NCBI GenBank assembly: GCA_009746045.1 | Contig: RPFO01000050.1 | Coordinates: 754,349 to 818,348, forward strand | Direction of reading: 5' to 3' | DNA length: 64,000 bases | Source of the DNA: Mesostigma viride | Taxonomy: Eukaryota; Streptophyta; Mesostigmatophyceae; Mesostigmatales; Mesostigmataceae | Part shown: in pieces, positions 1 to 11,580 of the stretch | Position numbering within the stretch: the first letter of the stretch is position 1 | Layout of the letters: each line of letters begins with the position of its first letter | Made by a program: the position numbers and the translations under genes | Notes under the pieces: model-generated | What the model was told of the DNA's origin: nothing | Database searches by the model: none | What the model saw: the letters and a program-made list of their open reading frames with translations, nothing else

Positions 1-180
1 ATCTGCCTTGGTGTCGTGCCTCCGTTTGGTGGCCGGTGGTCACGGGATGCACAAACGGGAACGCTATCAGTTTTCGTCCCCCCGCCGCCGCTGCCCCAGG
101 CCGGCTTAAAAATAAAAAAAGAAAAAAAGGTACGAATGGCAGCCCCCCTTATTCATTTGTTGGAATCAATGCATTATTGG
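1..180. repeat. Spacer unit between minisatellite arrays, copy 1 (partial)
   Basis: This non-minisatellite stretch is nearly identical to 1510-1728 and to the first part of 8177-8372. It contains a C-rich tract, an A-rich run (around 107-130) and a short unique tail leading into the 30-bp array. The left end is cut by the window. No coding sense is visible; the open frames through it only extend from the adjacent array. Confidence 0.85.
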
Positions 181-1509
181 CATGGATGGGTGTAGTGGGG
201 TGCTTGCATGCATGGATGGGTGTCATGGGGTGCTGGCATGCATGGATGGGTGTCATGGGGTGCTGGCATGCATGGATGGGTGTCATGGGGTGCTGGCATG
301 CATGGATGGGTGTAGTGGGGTGCTGGCAAGCGTGGATGGGTGTCATGGGGTGCTGGCATGCATGGATGGGTGTCATGGGGTGCTGGCATGCATGGATGGG
401 TGTGATGGGGTGCTGGCATGCATGGATGGGTGTGATGGGGTGCTGGCATGCATGGATGGGTGTCATGGGGTGCTGGCATGCATGGATGGGTGTAGTGGGG
501 TGCTGGCATGCGTGGATGGGTGTCATGGGGTGCTGGCATGCATGGATGGGTGTGATGGGGTGCTGGCATGCATGGGTGGGTGTAGTGGGGTGCTGGCAAG
601 CGTGGATGGGTGTCATGGGGTGCTGGCATGCATGGATGGGTGTCATGGGGTGCTGGCATGCATGGATGGGTGTGATGGGGTGCTGGCATGCATGGATGGG
701 TGTCATGGGGTGCTGGCATGCATGGATGGGTGTGATGGGGTGCTGGCATGCATGGATGGGTGTCATGGGGTGCTGGCATGCATGGATGGGTGTAGTGGGG
801 TGCTGGCATGCGTGGATGGGTGTCATGGGGTGCTGGCATGCATGGATGGGTGTGATGGGGTGCTGGCATGCATGGGTGGGTGTAGTGGGGTGCTGGCAAG
901 CGTGGATGGGTGTCATGGGGTGCTGGCATGCATGGATGGGTGTCATGGGGTGCTGGCATGCATGGATGGGTGTGATGGGGTGCTGGCATGCATGGATGGG
1001 TGTCATGGGGTGCTGGCATGCATGGATGGGTGTAGTGGGGTGCTGGCATGCATGGATGGGTGTAATGGGGCGCTGGCATGCATGGATGGGTGTCATGGGG
1101 CGCTGGCATGCATGGATGGGTGTCATGGGGTGCTGGCATGCGTGGATGGGTGTAGTGGGGTGCTGGCATGCATGGATGGGTGAAGTGGGGTGCTGGCATG
1201 CGTGGATGGGTGTCATGGGGTGCTGGCATGCATGGATGGGTGTCATGGGGTGCTGGCATGCATGGATGGGTGTGATGGGGTGCTGGCATGCATGGGTGGG
1301 TGTAGTGGGGTGCTGGCAAGCGTGGATGGGTGTCATGGGGTGCTGGCATGCATGGATGGGTGTGATGGGGTGCTGGCATGCATGGATGGGTGTGATGGGG
1401 TGCTGGCATGCATGGATGGGTGAAGTGGGGTGCTGGCATGCGTGGATGGGTGTAGTGGGGTGCTGGCATGCGTGGATGGGTGTCATGGGGTGCTGGCATG
1501 CATGGATGG
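181..1509. repeat. 30-bp G-rich minisatellite, array 1 (~44 units)
   Basis: Tandem 30-bp units contain GGATGGGTGTCATGGGG and end in GCATG. They vary mainly at three positions (TCATG, TGATG, TAGTG, TAATG or AAGTG in the middle; CATGCAT, CATGCGT or CAAGCGT at the junction). Because 30 is divisible by three and the unit has few stops, long open frames run through on both strands (WMGVMGCWHA-type and HACQHPMTPI-type repeats). They show no start context or codon signature and are not called as genes. The G-runs could form quadruplexes. Confidence 0.97.
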
Positions 1510-1728
1510 TTAATAACGTCAACGTCCTTGCTGCTTCCTTTGGTGCTTGATCTGCCTTGGTGTCGTGCCTCCGTTTGGTGGCCGGTGGTCACGGGATGCA
1601 CAAACGGGAACGCTATCAGTTTTCGTCCCCCCGCCGCCTCTGCCCCAGGCCGGCTTAAAAATAAAAAAAGAAAAAAAGGTACGAATGGCAGCCCCCCTTA
1701 TTCATTTGTTGGAATCAATGCATTATTG
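1510..1728. repeat. Spacer unit between minisatellite arrays, copy 2
   Basis: A complete 219-bp spacer separates arrays 1 and 2. It begins where the array sequence changes to TTAATAACGTCAACG and ends where the 30-bp unit resumes. It matches copy 1 apart from scattered changes, so array plus spacer behaves as a higher-order unit. Confidence 0.9.
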
Positions 1729-3352
1729 GCATGGATGGGTGTCATGGGGTGCTGGCATGCATGGATGGGTGTCATGGGGTGCTGGCATGCATGGATGGGT
1801 GTCATGGGGTGCTGGCATGCATGGATGGGTGTCATGGGGTGCTGGCATGCATGGATGGGTGTAGTGGGGTGCTGGCATGCGTGGATGGGTGTCATGGGGT
1901 GCTGGCATGCATGGATGGGTGTGATGGGGTGCTGGCATGCATGGATGGGTGTGATGGGGTGCTGGCATGCATGGATGGGTGTAATGGGGTGCTGGCAAGC
2001 GTGGATGGGTGTCATGGGGTGCTGGCATGCATGGATGGGTGTCATGGGGTGCTGGCATGCATGGATGGGTGTGATGGGGTGCTGGCATGCATGGATGGGT
2101 GTAGTGGGGTGCTGGCATGCATGGATGGGTGTCATGGGGTGCTGGCATGCATGGATGGGTGTGATGGGGTGCTGGCATGCATGGATGGGTGTCATGGGGT
2201 GCTGGCATGCATGGATGGGTGTAGTGGGGTGCTGGCATGCATGGGTGGGTGTCATGGGGTGCTGGCAAGCGTGGATGGGTGTCATGGGGTGCTGGCATGC
2301 ATGGATGGGTGTCATGGGGTGCTGGCATGCATGGATGGGTGTAGTGGGGTGCTGGCATGCATGGATGGGTGTGATGGGGTGCTGGCATGCATGGATGGGT
2401 GTCATGGGGTGCTGGCATGCATGGATGGGTGTGATGGGGTGCTGGCATGCATGGATGGGTGTCATGGGGTGCTGGCATGCATGGATGGGTGTAGTGGGGT
2501 GCTGGCATGCGTGGATGGGTGTCATGGGGTGCTGGCATGCATGGATGGGTGTGATGGGGTGCTGGCATGCATGGATGGGTGTCATGGGGTGCTGGCATGC
2601 ATGGATGGGTGTCATGGGGTGCTGGCATGCATGGATGGGTGTAGTGGGGTGCTGGCATGCGTGGATGGGTGTCATGGGGTGCTGGCATGCATGGATGGGT
2701 GTGATGGGGTGCTGGCATGCATGGATGGGTGTCATGGGGTGCTGGCATGCATGGATGGGTGTAATGGGGTGCTGGCATGCATGGATGGGTGTCATGGGGT
2801 GCTGGCATGCATGGATGGGTGTAGTGGGGCGCTGGCATGCGTGGATGGGTGTCATGGGGTGCTGGCATGCGTGGATGGGTGTAGTGGGGTGCTGGCATGC
2901 ATGGATGGGTGTAGTGGGGTGCTGGCATGCATGGATGGGTGTCATGGGGTGCTGGCATGCATGGATGGGTGTGATGGGGTGCTGGCATGCATGGATGGGT
3001 GTCATGGGGTGCTGGCATGCATGGATGGGTGTCATGGGGTGCTGGCATGCATGGATGGGTGTCATGGGGTGCTGGCATGCATGGATGGGTGTAGTGGGGT
3101 GCTGGCATGCGTGGATGGGTGTCATGGGGTGCTGGCATGCATGGATGGGTGTCATGGGGTGCTGGCATGCGTGGATGGGTGTCATGGGGTGCTGGCATGC
3201 ATGGATGGGTGTCATGGGGTGCTGGCATGCGTGGATGGGTGTAGTGGGGTGCTGGCATGCATGGATGGGTGTAATGGGGCGCTGGCATGCATGGATGGGT
3301 GTCATGGGGTGCTGGCATGCATGGATGGGTGTAATGGGGTGCTGGCATGCAT
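1729..3352. repeat. 30-bp G-rich minisatellite, array 2 (~54 units)
   Basis: Same 30-bp unit and variant set as array 1. The array continues on the other side of the retroposon at 3353-4145, so arrays 2 and 3 were one array before that insertion. The six-base ATGCAT at its right edge is repeated at 4146 and is the probable target-site duplication. Confidence 0.97.
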
Positions 3353-4145
3353 TAATTAATTAATTAATTAAACTCGTGCTCCCGTTGGGGAGTCACGGAG
3401 CACCGAAGTGCTTTTAATCCCTGTGTGTGCACTACAGGAGAAAGGGCAGAGACCCCCAGTCTCCTTCATGCCAAAGGCATGCCACAGCTGCAATCGGGCG
3501 CGGCTAGCTAAAAGGACAGGCTAACGATCCGGCAAACTGTGGGTGCAATAAGACCCATGTGAGCATATCATAGCAAGGAGCGTGGGCAAGTAATCTGAAC
3601 ATAGCCAGGGCGTAGCATGGCTGTACTAGGACTAGGCTATGGCTGGTTGTGTACCGTGCGTTGGCGGCACGTGACTAGGTGTGTTGGCACAGCTAGGCAA
3701 CATTCTAGGCATGGCTGCCTTAGCGGCAGTGACGCCAATGGTTACAAGCTAGGGCTATTGCTATTCTAGCCCGCTGGGGGCGTCCACATCTTGTGGTTGA
3801 TCATCAGGTCCCCGCCCCTCCAGTACACCTTGGGCTTCTGGGGGTCCTGCTTATGGCGGAGGTATTCCGGCCACAGGTCGCGTCGCTGCTGTTGCTGAGC
3901 GGGGGTGAGGTCGTCATCCAGCGTCCAGGTGAGGTCGTGCAACCGCTTGCGACGAGAGAGGAACCGCTGCTTATCCTCAGGGGAGGAGAAGGTGAGTAGG
4001 ACTGGTGGGGGAGCCGCCTTGTCCCGTGAGTGGGGAAGGCGGTGGCACCCACGCAGTTCTACCTCACCTACCAGGCCCATGAGGGTAAGAAGCTGGTTCT
4101 TAAGCTCGTCAGCAAGAGAGGTTGACGTCTCACCTGGCTTCTGGG
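3353..4145 (-). mobile_element. Half-LINE retroposon, copy A (5'-truncated)
   Basis: A minus-strand retroposon lies inside the minisatellite. Its 3' end is a TTAA tail at 3353-3371, followed inward by a hairpin (GGGAG and CTCCC around a four-base loop) and a ~390-bp 3' UTR almost identical to 63090-63490. It then carries the C-terminal part of LINE ORF1. It stops at about 4145, where the 30-bp array resumes. ATGCAT is present on both sides (3347-3352 and 4146-4151). It carries no ORF2. Confidence 0.88.
3766..4137 (-). pseudogene. LINE ORF1 protein, C-terminal fragment (copy A)
   Basis: The reading frame on the minus strand ends at 3766 and is homologous to the C-terminal ~120 residues of the intact ORF1 at 42379-43731. 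Shared features are a Leu/Arg-rich stretch, the acidic TWTLDDDLTPAQQQQRR segment, the following LWPEYL and the YWRGGDL motif. L1-type ORF1 proteins bind RNA as part of the retrotransposition particle; here only the nucleic-acid-binding C-terminal half survives. The upstream frame runs into the minisatellite, so the 1500-residue open frame through 8268 is fortuitous. Confidence 0.85.
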
Positions 4146-7100
4146 ATGCATGGATGGGTGTCATGGGGTGCTGGCATGCATGGATGGGTGTAGTGGGGTG
4201 CTGGCATGCGTGGATGGGTGTCATGGGGTGCTGGCATGCATGGATGGGTGTCATGGGGTGCTGGCATGCGTGGATGGGTGTAGTGGGGTGCTGGCATGCA
4301 TGGATGGGTGTGATGGGGTGCTGGCATGCATGGATGGGTGTCATGGGGTGCTGGCATGCATGGATGGGTGTAGTGGGGTGCTGGCATGCGTGGATGGGTG
4401 TCATGGGGTGCTGGCATGCATGGATGGGTGTCATGGGGTGCTGGCATGCATGGATGGGTGTCATGGGGTGCTGGCATGCATGGATGGGTGTCATGGGGTG
4501 CTGGCATGCATGGATGGGTGTCATGGGGTGCTGGCATGCATGGATGGGTGTGATGGGGTGCTGGCATGCATGGATGGGTGTCATGGGGTGCTGGCATGCA
4601 TGGATGGGTGTCATGGGGTGCTGGCATGCATGGATGGGTGTCATGGGGTGCTGGCATGCATGGATGGGTGTAGTGGGGTGCTGGCATGCGTGGATGGGTG
4701 TCATGGGGTGCTGGCATGCATGGATGGGTGTCATGGGGTGCTGGCATGCATGGATGGGTGTCATGGGGTGCTGGCATGCATGGATGGGTGTCATGGGGTG
4801 CTGGCATGCATGGATGGGTGTAGTGGGGTGCTGGCATGCATGGATGGGTGTAATGGGGCGCTGGCATGCATGGATGGGTGTCATGGGGTGCTGGCATGCG
4901 TGGATGGGTGTAGTGGGGTGCTGGCATGCATGGATGGGTGAAGTGGGGTGCTGGCATGCGTGGATGGGTGTAGTGGGGTGCTGGCATGCATGGATGGGTG
5001 AAGTGGGGTGCTGGCATGCGTGGATGGGTGTCATGGGGTGCTGGCATGCATGGATGGGTGTCATGGGGTGCTGGCATGCATGGATGGGTGTAGTGGGGTG
5101 CTGGCATGCATGGATGGGTGTGATGGGGTGCTGGCATGCATGGATGGGTGTCATGGGGTGCTGGCATGCATGGATGGGTGTCATGGGGTGCTGGCATGCA
5201 TGGATGGGTGTCATGGGGTGCTGGCATGCATGGATGGGTGTAGTGGGGTGCTGGCATGCATGGATGGGTGTCATGGGGTGCTGGCATGCATGGATGGGTG
5301 TCATGGGGTGCTGGCATGCATGGATGGGTGTCATGGGGTGCTGGCATGCATGGATGGGTGTCATGGGGTGCTGGCATGCATGGATGGGTGTAGTGGGGTG
5401 CTGGCATGCATGGATGGGTGTAATGGGGCGCTGGCATGCATGGATGGGTGTCATGGGGTGCTGGCATGCGTGGATGGGTGTAGTGGGGTGCTGGCATGCA
5501 TGGATGGGTGTAGTGGGGTGCTGGCATGCGTGGATGGGTGTCATGGGGTGCTGGCATGCATGGATGGGTGTGATGGGGTGCTGGCATGCATGGATGGGTG
5601 TCATGGGGTGCTGGCATGCATGGATGGGTGTAATGGGGTGCTGGCATGCATGGATGGGTGTCATGGGGTGCTGGCATGCATGGATGGGTGTAGTGGGGTG
5701 CTGGCATGCGTGGATGGGTGTCATGGGGTGCTGGCATGCATGGATGGGTGTCATGGGGTGCTGGCATGCGTGGATGGGTGTCATGGGGTGCTGGCATGCA
5801 TGGATGGGTGTCATGGGGTGCTGGCATGCATGGATGGGTGTCATGGGGTGCTGGCATGCATGGATGGGTGTAGTGGGGTGCTGGCATGCGTGGATGGGTG
5901 TCATGGGGTGCTGGCATGCATGGATGGGTGTCATGGGGTGCTGGCATGCATGGATGGGTGTCATGGGGTGCTGGCATGCATGGATGGGTGTCATGGGGTG
6001 CTGGCATGCATGGATGGGTGTCATGGGGTGCTGGCATGCATGGATGGGTGTGATGGGGTGCTGGCATGCATGGATGGGTGTCATGGGGTGCTGGCATGCA
6101 TGGATGGGTGTCATGGGGTGCTGGCATGCATGGATGGGTGTCATGGGGTGCTGGCATGCATGGATGGGTGTAGTGGGGTGCTGGCATGCGTGGATGGGTG
6201 TCATGGGGTGCTGGCATGCATGGATGGGTGTCATGGGGTGCTGGCATGCGTGGATGGGTGTCATGGGGTGCTGGCATGCATGGATGGGTGTCATGGGGTG
6301 CTGGCATGCGTGGATGGGTGTAGTGGGGTGCTGGCATGCATGGATGGGTGTAATGGGGCGCTGGCATGCATGGATGGGTGTCATGGGGTGCTGGCATGCA
6401 TGGATGGGTGTAATGGGGTGCTGGCATGCATGGATGGGTGTCATGGGGTGCTGGCATGCATGGATGGGTGTAGTGGGGTGCTGGCATGCGTGGATGGGTG
6501 TCATGGGGTGCTGGCATGCATGGATGGGTGTCATGGGGTGCTGGCATGCGTGGATGGGTGTCATGGGGTGCTGGCATGCATGGATGGGTGTCATGGGGTG
6601 CTGGCATGCATGGATGGGTGTCATGGGGTGCTGGCATGCATGGATGGGTGTAGTGGGGTGCTGGCATGCGTGGATGGGTGTCATGGGGTGCTGGCATGCA
6701 TGGATGGGTGTCATGGGGTGCTGGCATGCGTGGATGGGTGTCATGGGGTGCTGGCATGCATGGATGGGTGTCATGGGGTGCTGGCATGCATGGATGGGTG
6801 TCATGGGGTGCTGGCATGCATGGATGGGTGTAGTGGGGTGCTGGCATGCGTGGATGGGTGTCATGGGGTGCTGGCATGCATGGATGGGTGTCATGGGGTG
6901 CTGGCATGCATGGATGGGTGTCATGGGGTGCTGGCATGCATGGATGGGTGTCATGGGGTGCTGGCATGCATGGATGGGTGTCATGGGGTGCTGGCATGCA
7001 TGGATGGGTGTGATGGGGTGCTGGCATGCATGGATGGGTGTCATGGGGTGCTGGCATGCATGGATGGGTGTCATGGGGTGCTGGCATGCATGGATGGGTG

Positions 7101-8176
7101 TCATGGGGTGCTGGCATGCATGGATGGGTGTCATGGGGTGCTGGCATGCGTGGATGGGTGTCATGGGGTGCTGGCATGCATGGATGGGTGTCATGGGGTG
7201 CTGGCATGCATGGATGGGTGTCATGGGGTGCTGGCATGCATGGATGGGTGTCATGGGGTGCTGGCATGCATGGATGGGTGTAGTGGGGTGCTGGCATGCA
7301 TGGATGGGTGTAATGGGGCGCTGCATGCTTGGATGGGTGTCATGGGGTGCTGGCATGCGTGGATGGGTGTAGTGGGGTGCTGGCATGCATGGATGGGTGA
7401 AGTGGGGTGCTGGCATGCGTGGATGGGTGTAGTGGGGTGCTGGCATGCATGGATGGGTGAAGTGGGGTGCTGGCATGCGTGGATGGGTGTAGTGGGGTGC
7501 TGGCATGCGTGGATGGGTGTCATGGGGTGCTGGCATGCATGGATGGGTGTCATGGGGTGCTGGCATGCATGGATGGGTGTCATGGGGTGCTGGCATGCAT
7601 GGATGGGTGTCATGGGGTGCTGGCATGCATGGATGGGTGTGATGGGGTGCTGGCATGCATGGATGGGTGTCATGGGGTGCTGGCATGCATGGATGGGTGT
7701 CATGGGGTGCTGGCATGCATGGATGGGTGTCATGGGGTGCTGGCATGCATGGATGGGTGTAGTGGGGTGCTGGCATGCGTGGATGGGTGTCATGGGGTGC
7801 TGGCATGCATGGATGGGTGTAATGGGGTGCTGGCATGCATGGATGGGTGTCATGGGGTGCTGGCATGCATGGATGGGTGTCATGGGGTGCTGGCATGCAT
7901 GGATGGGTGTAGTGGGGTGCTGGCATGCATGGATGGGTGTAATGGGGCGCTGGCATGCATGGATGGGTGTCATGGGGTGCTGGCATGCGTGGATGGGTGT
8001 AGTGGGGTGCTGGCATGCATGGATGGGTGAAGTGGGGTGCTGGCATGCGTGGATGGGTGTAGTGGGGTGCTGGCATGCATGGATGGGTGAAGTGGGGTGC
8101 TGGCATGCGTGGATGGGTGTAGTGGGGTGCTGGCATGCGTGGATGGGTGTCATGGGGTGCTGGCATGCATGGATGG
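4146..8176. repeat. 30-bp G-rich minisatellite, array 3 (~134 units)
   Basis: The longest array of the 30-bp unit. Unit variants are not random. From about 5700 to 6840 blocks of six units (180 bp), distinguished by the CATGCGT junction and the TAGTG variant, repeat several times. This indicates higher-order amplification. A one-base loss near 7322 shifts the phase of the array. Confidence 0.97.
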
Positions 8177-8372
8177 TTAATAACGTCAACGTCCTTGCTG
8201 CTTCCTTTGGTGCTTGATCTGCCTTGGTGTCGTGCCTCCGTTTGGTGGCCGGTGGTCACGGGATGCACAAACGGGAACGCTATCAGTTTTCGTCCACCCG
8301 CCGCCGCTGCCCCAGGCCGGCCCCCTGTTTACAAGAAAAAAAGAAAAAAAGGTACGAATGGCAGCCCCCCCC
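8177..8372. repeat. Spacer unit, copy 3, leading into a different minisatellite
   Basis: Matches copies 1 and 2 at its left and centre. Near 8322-8360 a short stretch is replaced by a different A-rich sequence. The right end passes into a C-rich minisatellite instead of the 30-bp array. Confidence 0.85.
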
Positions 8373-8641
8373 CTAGGTATTTATGCATGCCAGCCCCCCC
8401 CCTAGGTATTTATGCATGCCAGCACCCCCCTAGGTATTTATGCATGCCAGCACCCCCCCTAGGTATTTATGCATGCCAGCACCCCCCTAGGTATTTATGC
8501 ATGCCAGCACCCCCCCTAGGTATTTATGCATGCCAGCCCCCCCCCTCGCTATTTATGCTTGCCAGCCCCCCCCCTAGGTATTTATGCATGCCAGCACCCC
8601 CCTAGGTATTTATGCATGCTAGCATCCCCCCCTAGGTATTT
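8373..8641. repeat. C-rich minisatellite with CCTAGGTATTTATGCATGC units
   Basis: About ten units of 27-30 bp, each made of a run of 6-10 C, then CCTAGGTATTTATGCATG and CCAGC. The length differences are almost all in the C-run. No gene is supported here. Confidence 0.93.
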
Positions 8642-9302
8642 ATCCTTCCCTCCTTCCCTCCTTCCCTCCTTCCCTCCTTCCCTCCTTCCCTCCTTCCCTC
8701 CTTCCCTCCTCCTTTCCCTCCTTCCCTCCTTCCCTCCTTCCCTCCTTCCCTCCTTCCCTCCTTCCCTCCTTCCCTCCTTCCCTCCTTCCCTCCTTCCCTC
8801 CTTCCCTCCTCCTTTCCCTCCCTCCCTCCTCCTTCCCTCCTTCCCTCCTTCCCTCCTTCCCTCCTTCCCTCCTTCCCTCCTTCCCTCCTTCCCTCCTTCC
8901 CTCCTTCCCTCCTTCCCTCCTTCCCTCCTTCCCTCCTTCCCTCCTTCCCTCCTTCCCTCCTTCCCTCCTTCCCTCCTTCCCTCCTTCCCTCCTTCCCTCC
9001 TTCCCTCCTTCCCTCCTTCCCTCCTTCCTCCTTCCCTCCTTCCCTCCTTCCCTCCTTCCCTCCTCCTTTCCCTCCTTCCCTCCGTCCCTCCTTTCCTCCT
9101 TGCCTCCTTGCCTCCTTCCCTCCTTCCCTCCTTCCCTCCTTCCTCCTTCCCTTCTTCCCTCCTTCCCTCCTTCCCTCCTTCCCTCCCTCCCTCCCTCCCT
9201 CCCTCCCTCCCTCCCTACTTCCCTCCTTCCCCCTTCCCTACCTCCCTCCTTCCCTCCCTCCCTCCCTCCCTCCCTCCCTCCCTTCCTCCCTCCCTCCCTC
9301 CA
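8642..9302. repeat. Polypyrimidine tract, (CTTCCCTC)n
   Basis: About 660 bases of pure C/T on the plus strand with an 8-bp period, becoming CCCT-rich after 9180. Such tracts can form triplex DNA and are slippage-prone. The proline/serine/leucine frames through it are not credible genes. Confidence 0.96.
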
Positions 9303-9426
9303 AGGGGGGGCATTTCATTGATCACTCCTTTTCCCTCCCTCCCACCTGCTGGGCAACTTGGATTTAATTCTGTCACCCGGCACAATTTTCTCACACGCAT
9401 GTAGTGGTATTCTTATTTATCTCATG

Positions 9427-9876
9427 CCAACGGCCGTTGGACCTGAAAAACTAAATGTGGAAAATATGTAATCCTTGTAGTTCTGATTGCAACGTTTTTG
9501 CGCATTCCTTGCAGATTCCACGTCGCCACACAAGATTCGCGTCTGTCAACCACCTGCAAGGTACTTGTTTTATTATTATGCGTTTTTTGGGCAGTCGCTC
9601 CCTCTTCTGATTTTCTTGATGCCAACGGCCGTTGGACTTGCAAAATCAGTTTCCATCATTGCTGTTGTGATTTACGTGATGCCAACGGCCGTTGGACTTG
9701 CAAAATCAGTTTCCATCATTGCTGTTGTGATTTACGTGATGCCAACGGCCGTTGGACCTCCAAAAAAAAGTTCTTGCCAATTTTTTTTGCGTTATTGATT
9801 ATACGCCAGTTTTATCAGCCGTTGCATTACGACGTTTTTATCTTAACTTCATTGCTGTAATGCCAACGGCCGTTGG
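9427..9876. repeat. Palindrome CCAACGGCCGTTGG, five copies, with a 60-bp tandem
   Basis: Perfect 14-bp palindromes occur at 9427, 9622, 9682, 9742 and 9863. The middle three lie in a 60-bp tandem repeat (units from about 9619, 9679 and 9739) whose second half reads CAGTTTCCATCATTGCTG. This is the first block of the palindrome family that fills the spacers up to 31 kb. The stretch 9303-9984 holds no other feature I can support. Confidence 0.9.
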
Positions 9877-9984
9877 CGTTGTAAAATAAAATTGTACTCC
9901 GGCTGATGAATTAATCCGCCCCTGAAGGTACTAGGTTTACTTACATTGGTTGTGCCAGTTGTGCTTCACGTGCAGTTTTTTTCA

Positions 9985-10239
9985 ATGGAGAAAGACAAGG
10001 ACGTTTCGGTGTCGAACCAGGAGAGAGAGGCAGTTGAACGGGGGGCCAAAAAACTGCCAGCCGAAGTTGTTAGAGCGATTGAGAAATTTTGGGATTCAAT
10101 TCCAGCCATGGTTGTGATGAAAAAAGATGATGTACAAGCTGAAGTGGACGAAATGCCGGCCTTAATTTCCGACGATGAAGGGGATGGTGTCAACTTTATT
10201 CAACCGGGAAACAAACGTAAACTGAAACGCAAAAAGTAG
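9985..10239 (+). CDS. Small acidic/basic hypothetical protein with C-terminal basic tail
   Basis: An 84-residue frame from the first in-frame ATG after a T-rich stretch. I do not recognise the protein. It starts with a charged segment (MEKDKDVSVSNQE), has a helical middle (EVVRAIEKFWDSI), an acidic stretch (ISDDEGDG) and ends in KRKLKRKK, which looks like a nuclear localisation signal. A GTACTAGG...CGTGCAG stretch just upstream (9928-9975) could be a short 5' intron. It precedes the MYND gene by about 180 bases. It could be an exon of a larger gene rather than a complete one. Confidence 0.5.
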   Translation: MEKDKDVSVSNQEREAVERGAKKLPAEVVRAIEKFWDSIPAMVVMKKDDVQAEVDEMPALISDDEGDGVNFIQPGNKRKLKRKK

Positions 10240-10419
10240 TGCGACCTAAGATGTTTTTAAATGTATATGCCAATTTAATGAAATCATTTTCTGAGGTTGT
10301 GAAGGACCTGACTGTTTTAAAAATGAATGATTACAATAAATTAGGCAAACACACTAATGGGAAAACGCGTTTTTTTGGCCGCGATGTAAATCTTTTTGTT
10401 CGTTTTTTCCCTGAAAAAG

Positions 10420-11179
10420 ATGGAGTCCGAGATCGTGAATGAAGTCTACGGAAGCGTCCTTCAAAACGTTTACAAACAAGTTCGCTTCCTGTCGCGTGTC
10501 ATATTCGAGGAAGTTCGTGTCGCGCAGGAGAAGACAGGCCGCCACTTGGCCGTTTTATTGGCGTTTGATTCGTTCAGCCAAATGGAGAGGGTTATGTACG
10601 CCCAGCTAGCTGATATGAACTTCTGTATTCAACAGGGTTTTTTCGTACCACAGATGGATCTAAGAGCGCCAATAGACCCAACGAGGGAGTTCCGCCTTTT
10701 GGTGTCGTTCATTACAAAGGGGCCAAAGATAGAGTTGGGGGAAGAGGAAGGGGCTCAGTTGGGTGCACCTACGGGCGCGCATTTTACCCGAATGTTACGT
10801 CTTCCCTGCGCGTGAGGGCTGACGCGTGTGTAGGGGCAGAAGTACCCCTCAACATGAACCTTTTCTTGCTCTCTGACCCGATCGTGAGGGATGGGGACCC
10901 ATGCGTGGTATGCGAAATTGCTCCAAGGAGGGGTGTGGGTGCCAAACAGGCCCTCAGAAGTGGTGTAGAGGATGTAGGGATGCCAGATATTGCAGTGAGG
11001 AGTGCCAGCGTGCTGACTGGAGTAGGCATAAGGATAGATGCGAACGTCTGAGGCAAGCAAGACAGGGGCTGGCAGGGGTGATAAGGGGGGTAAACAGGAC
11101 GACCATACTGGATGGAACTCAGGTCGACTTCTCTGAGGTCGACTTCTCCTTCACCTTCTACTACGGTTCTTCCTCATAG
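10420..11179 (+). CDS. MYND zinc-finger protein, frame-shifted (paralogue of 14904-15694)
   Basis: The N-terminal ~110 residues align with the gene at 14904: both have a helical start, then GRHLAVLLAFDSF / GRQFAVLVVYDSF, then a conserved EFRLLVSF/Y. The C-terminal part is a MYND finger: CSKEGC, CRGC, YCSEEC and CQRADWSRHKDRC supply the zinc ligands. MYND fingers usually mediate protein-protein contacts. The two parts lie in different frames. A first shift near 10735-10760 and a second near 10895-10930 are needed, both next to G-runs. The same arrangement in the paralogue suggests one two-domain protein of about 250 residues, broken either by mutation or by assembly indels. Confidence 0.68.
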
Positions 11180-11260
11180 AAAAACTGGAAATGTAGAGTA
11201 ATAATTTGCTTTTGAGGTTGGATAACTGGACGCATTTTGGTTTGAAATTTGTGTATTAGT

Positions 11261-11398
11261 CCTGATTTGTGTTGTAAAATGGTGTAATGGTGAATTCTCT
11301 TTTTACTTTGAAATTGGAATAAAATTGACCTGATTTGTGTTGTAAAATGGTGTAATAGTGGATTCTCCTTTCACTTTGAAATTGGAATAAAATTGACT
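11261..11398. repeat. 68-bp tandem duplication in the 3' flank of the MYND gene
   Basis: Two copies of an AT-rich unit beginning CCTGATTTGTGTTGTAAAAT, starting at 11261 and 11329. The rest of the spacer 11180-11580 has a near-palindrome (CCAACGGCCGTTAG) at about 11448 and nothing else I can support. Confidence 0.85.
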
Positions 11399-11580
11399 TT
11401 CGTTTTCTCTCATGCGACTGTAGTGGGTTAAACAACAATTAGTGACCCAACGGCCGTTAGGGATTGGAAACCTCGCCTAACGTTTGCATATTTTCTTTCC
11501 GACAAAACCTCATTTTTTTTAAGGATGGACGTCGATGTATGTTATGTGCAGAGGGGACAAGTTTGACGTCGGGGCCGATA

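Noticed and set aside
3766-8268. A 1500-residue minus-strand open frame and similar giant frames on both strands
   Set aside because: They are generated by a 30-bp repeat without stops; only the last ~120 residues (LINE ORF1) are real coding sequence.
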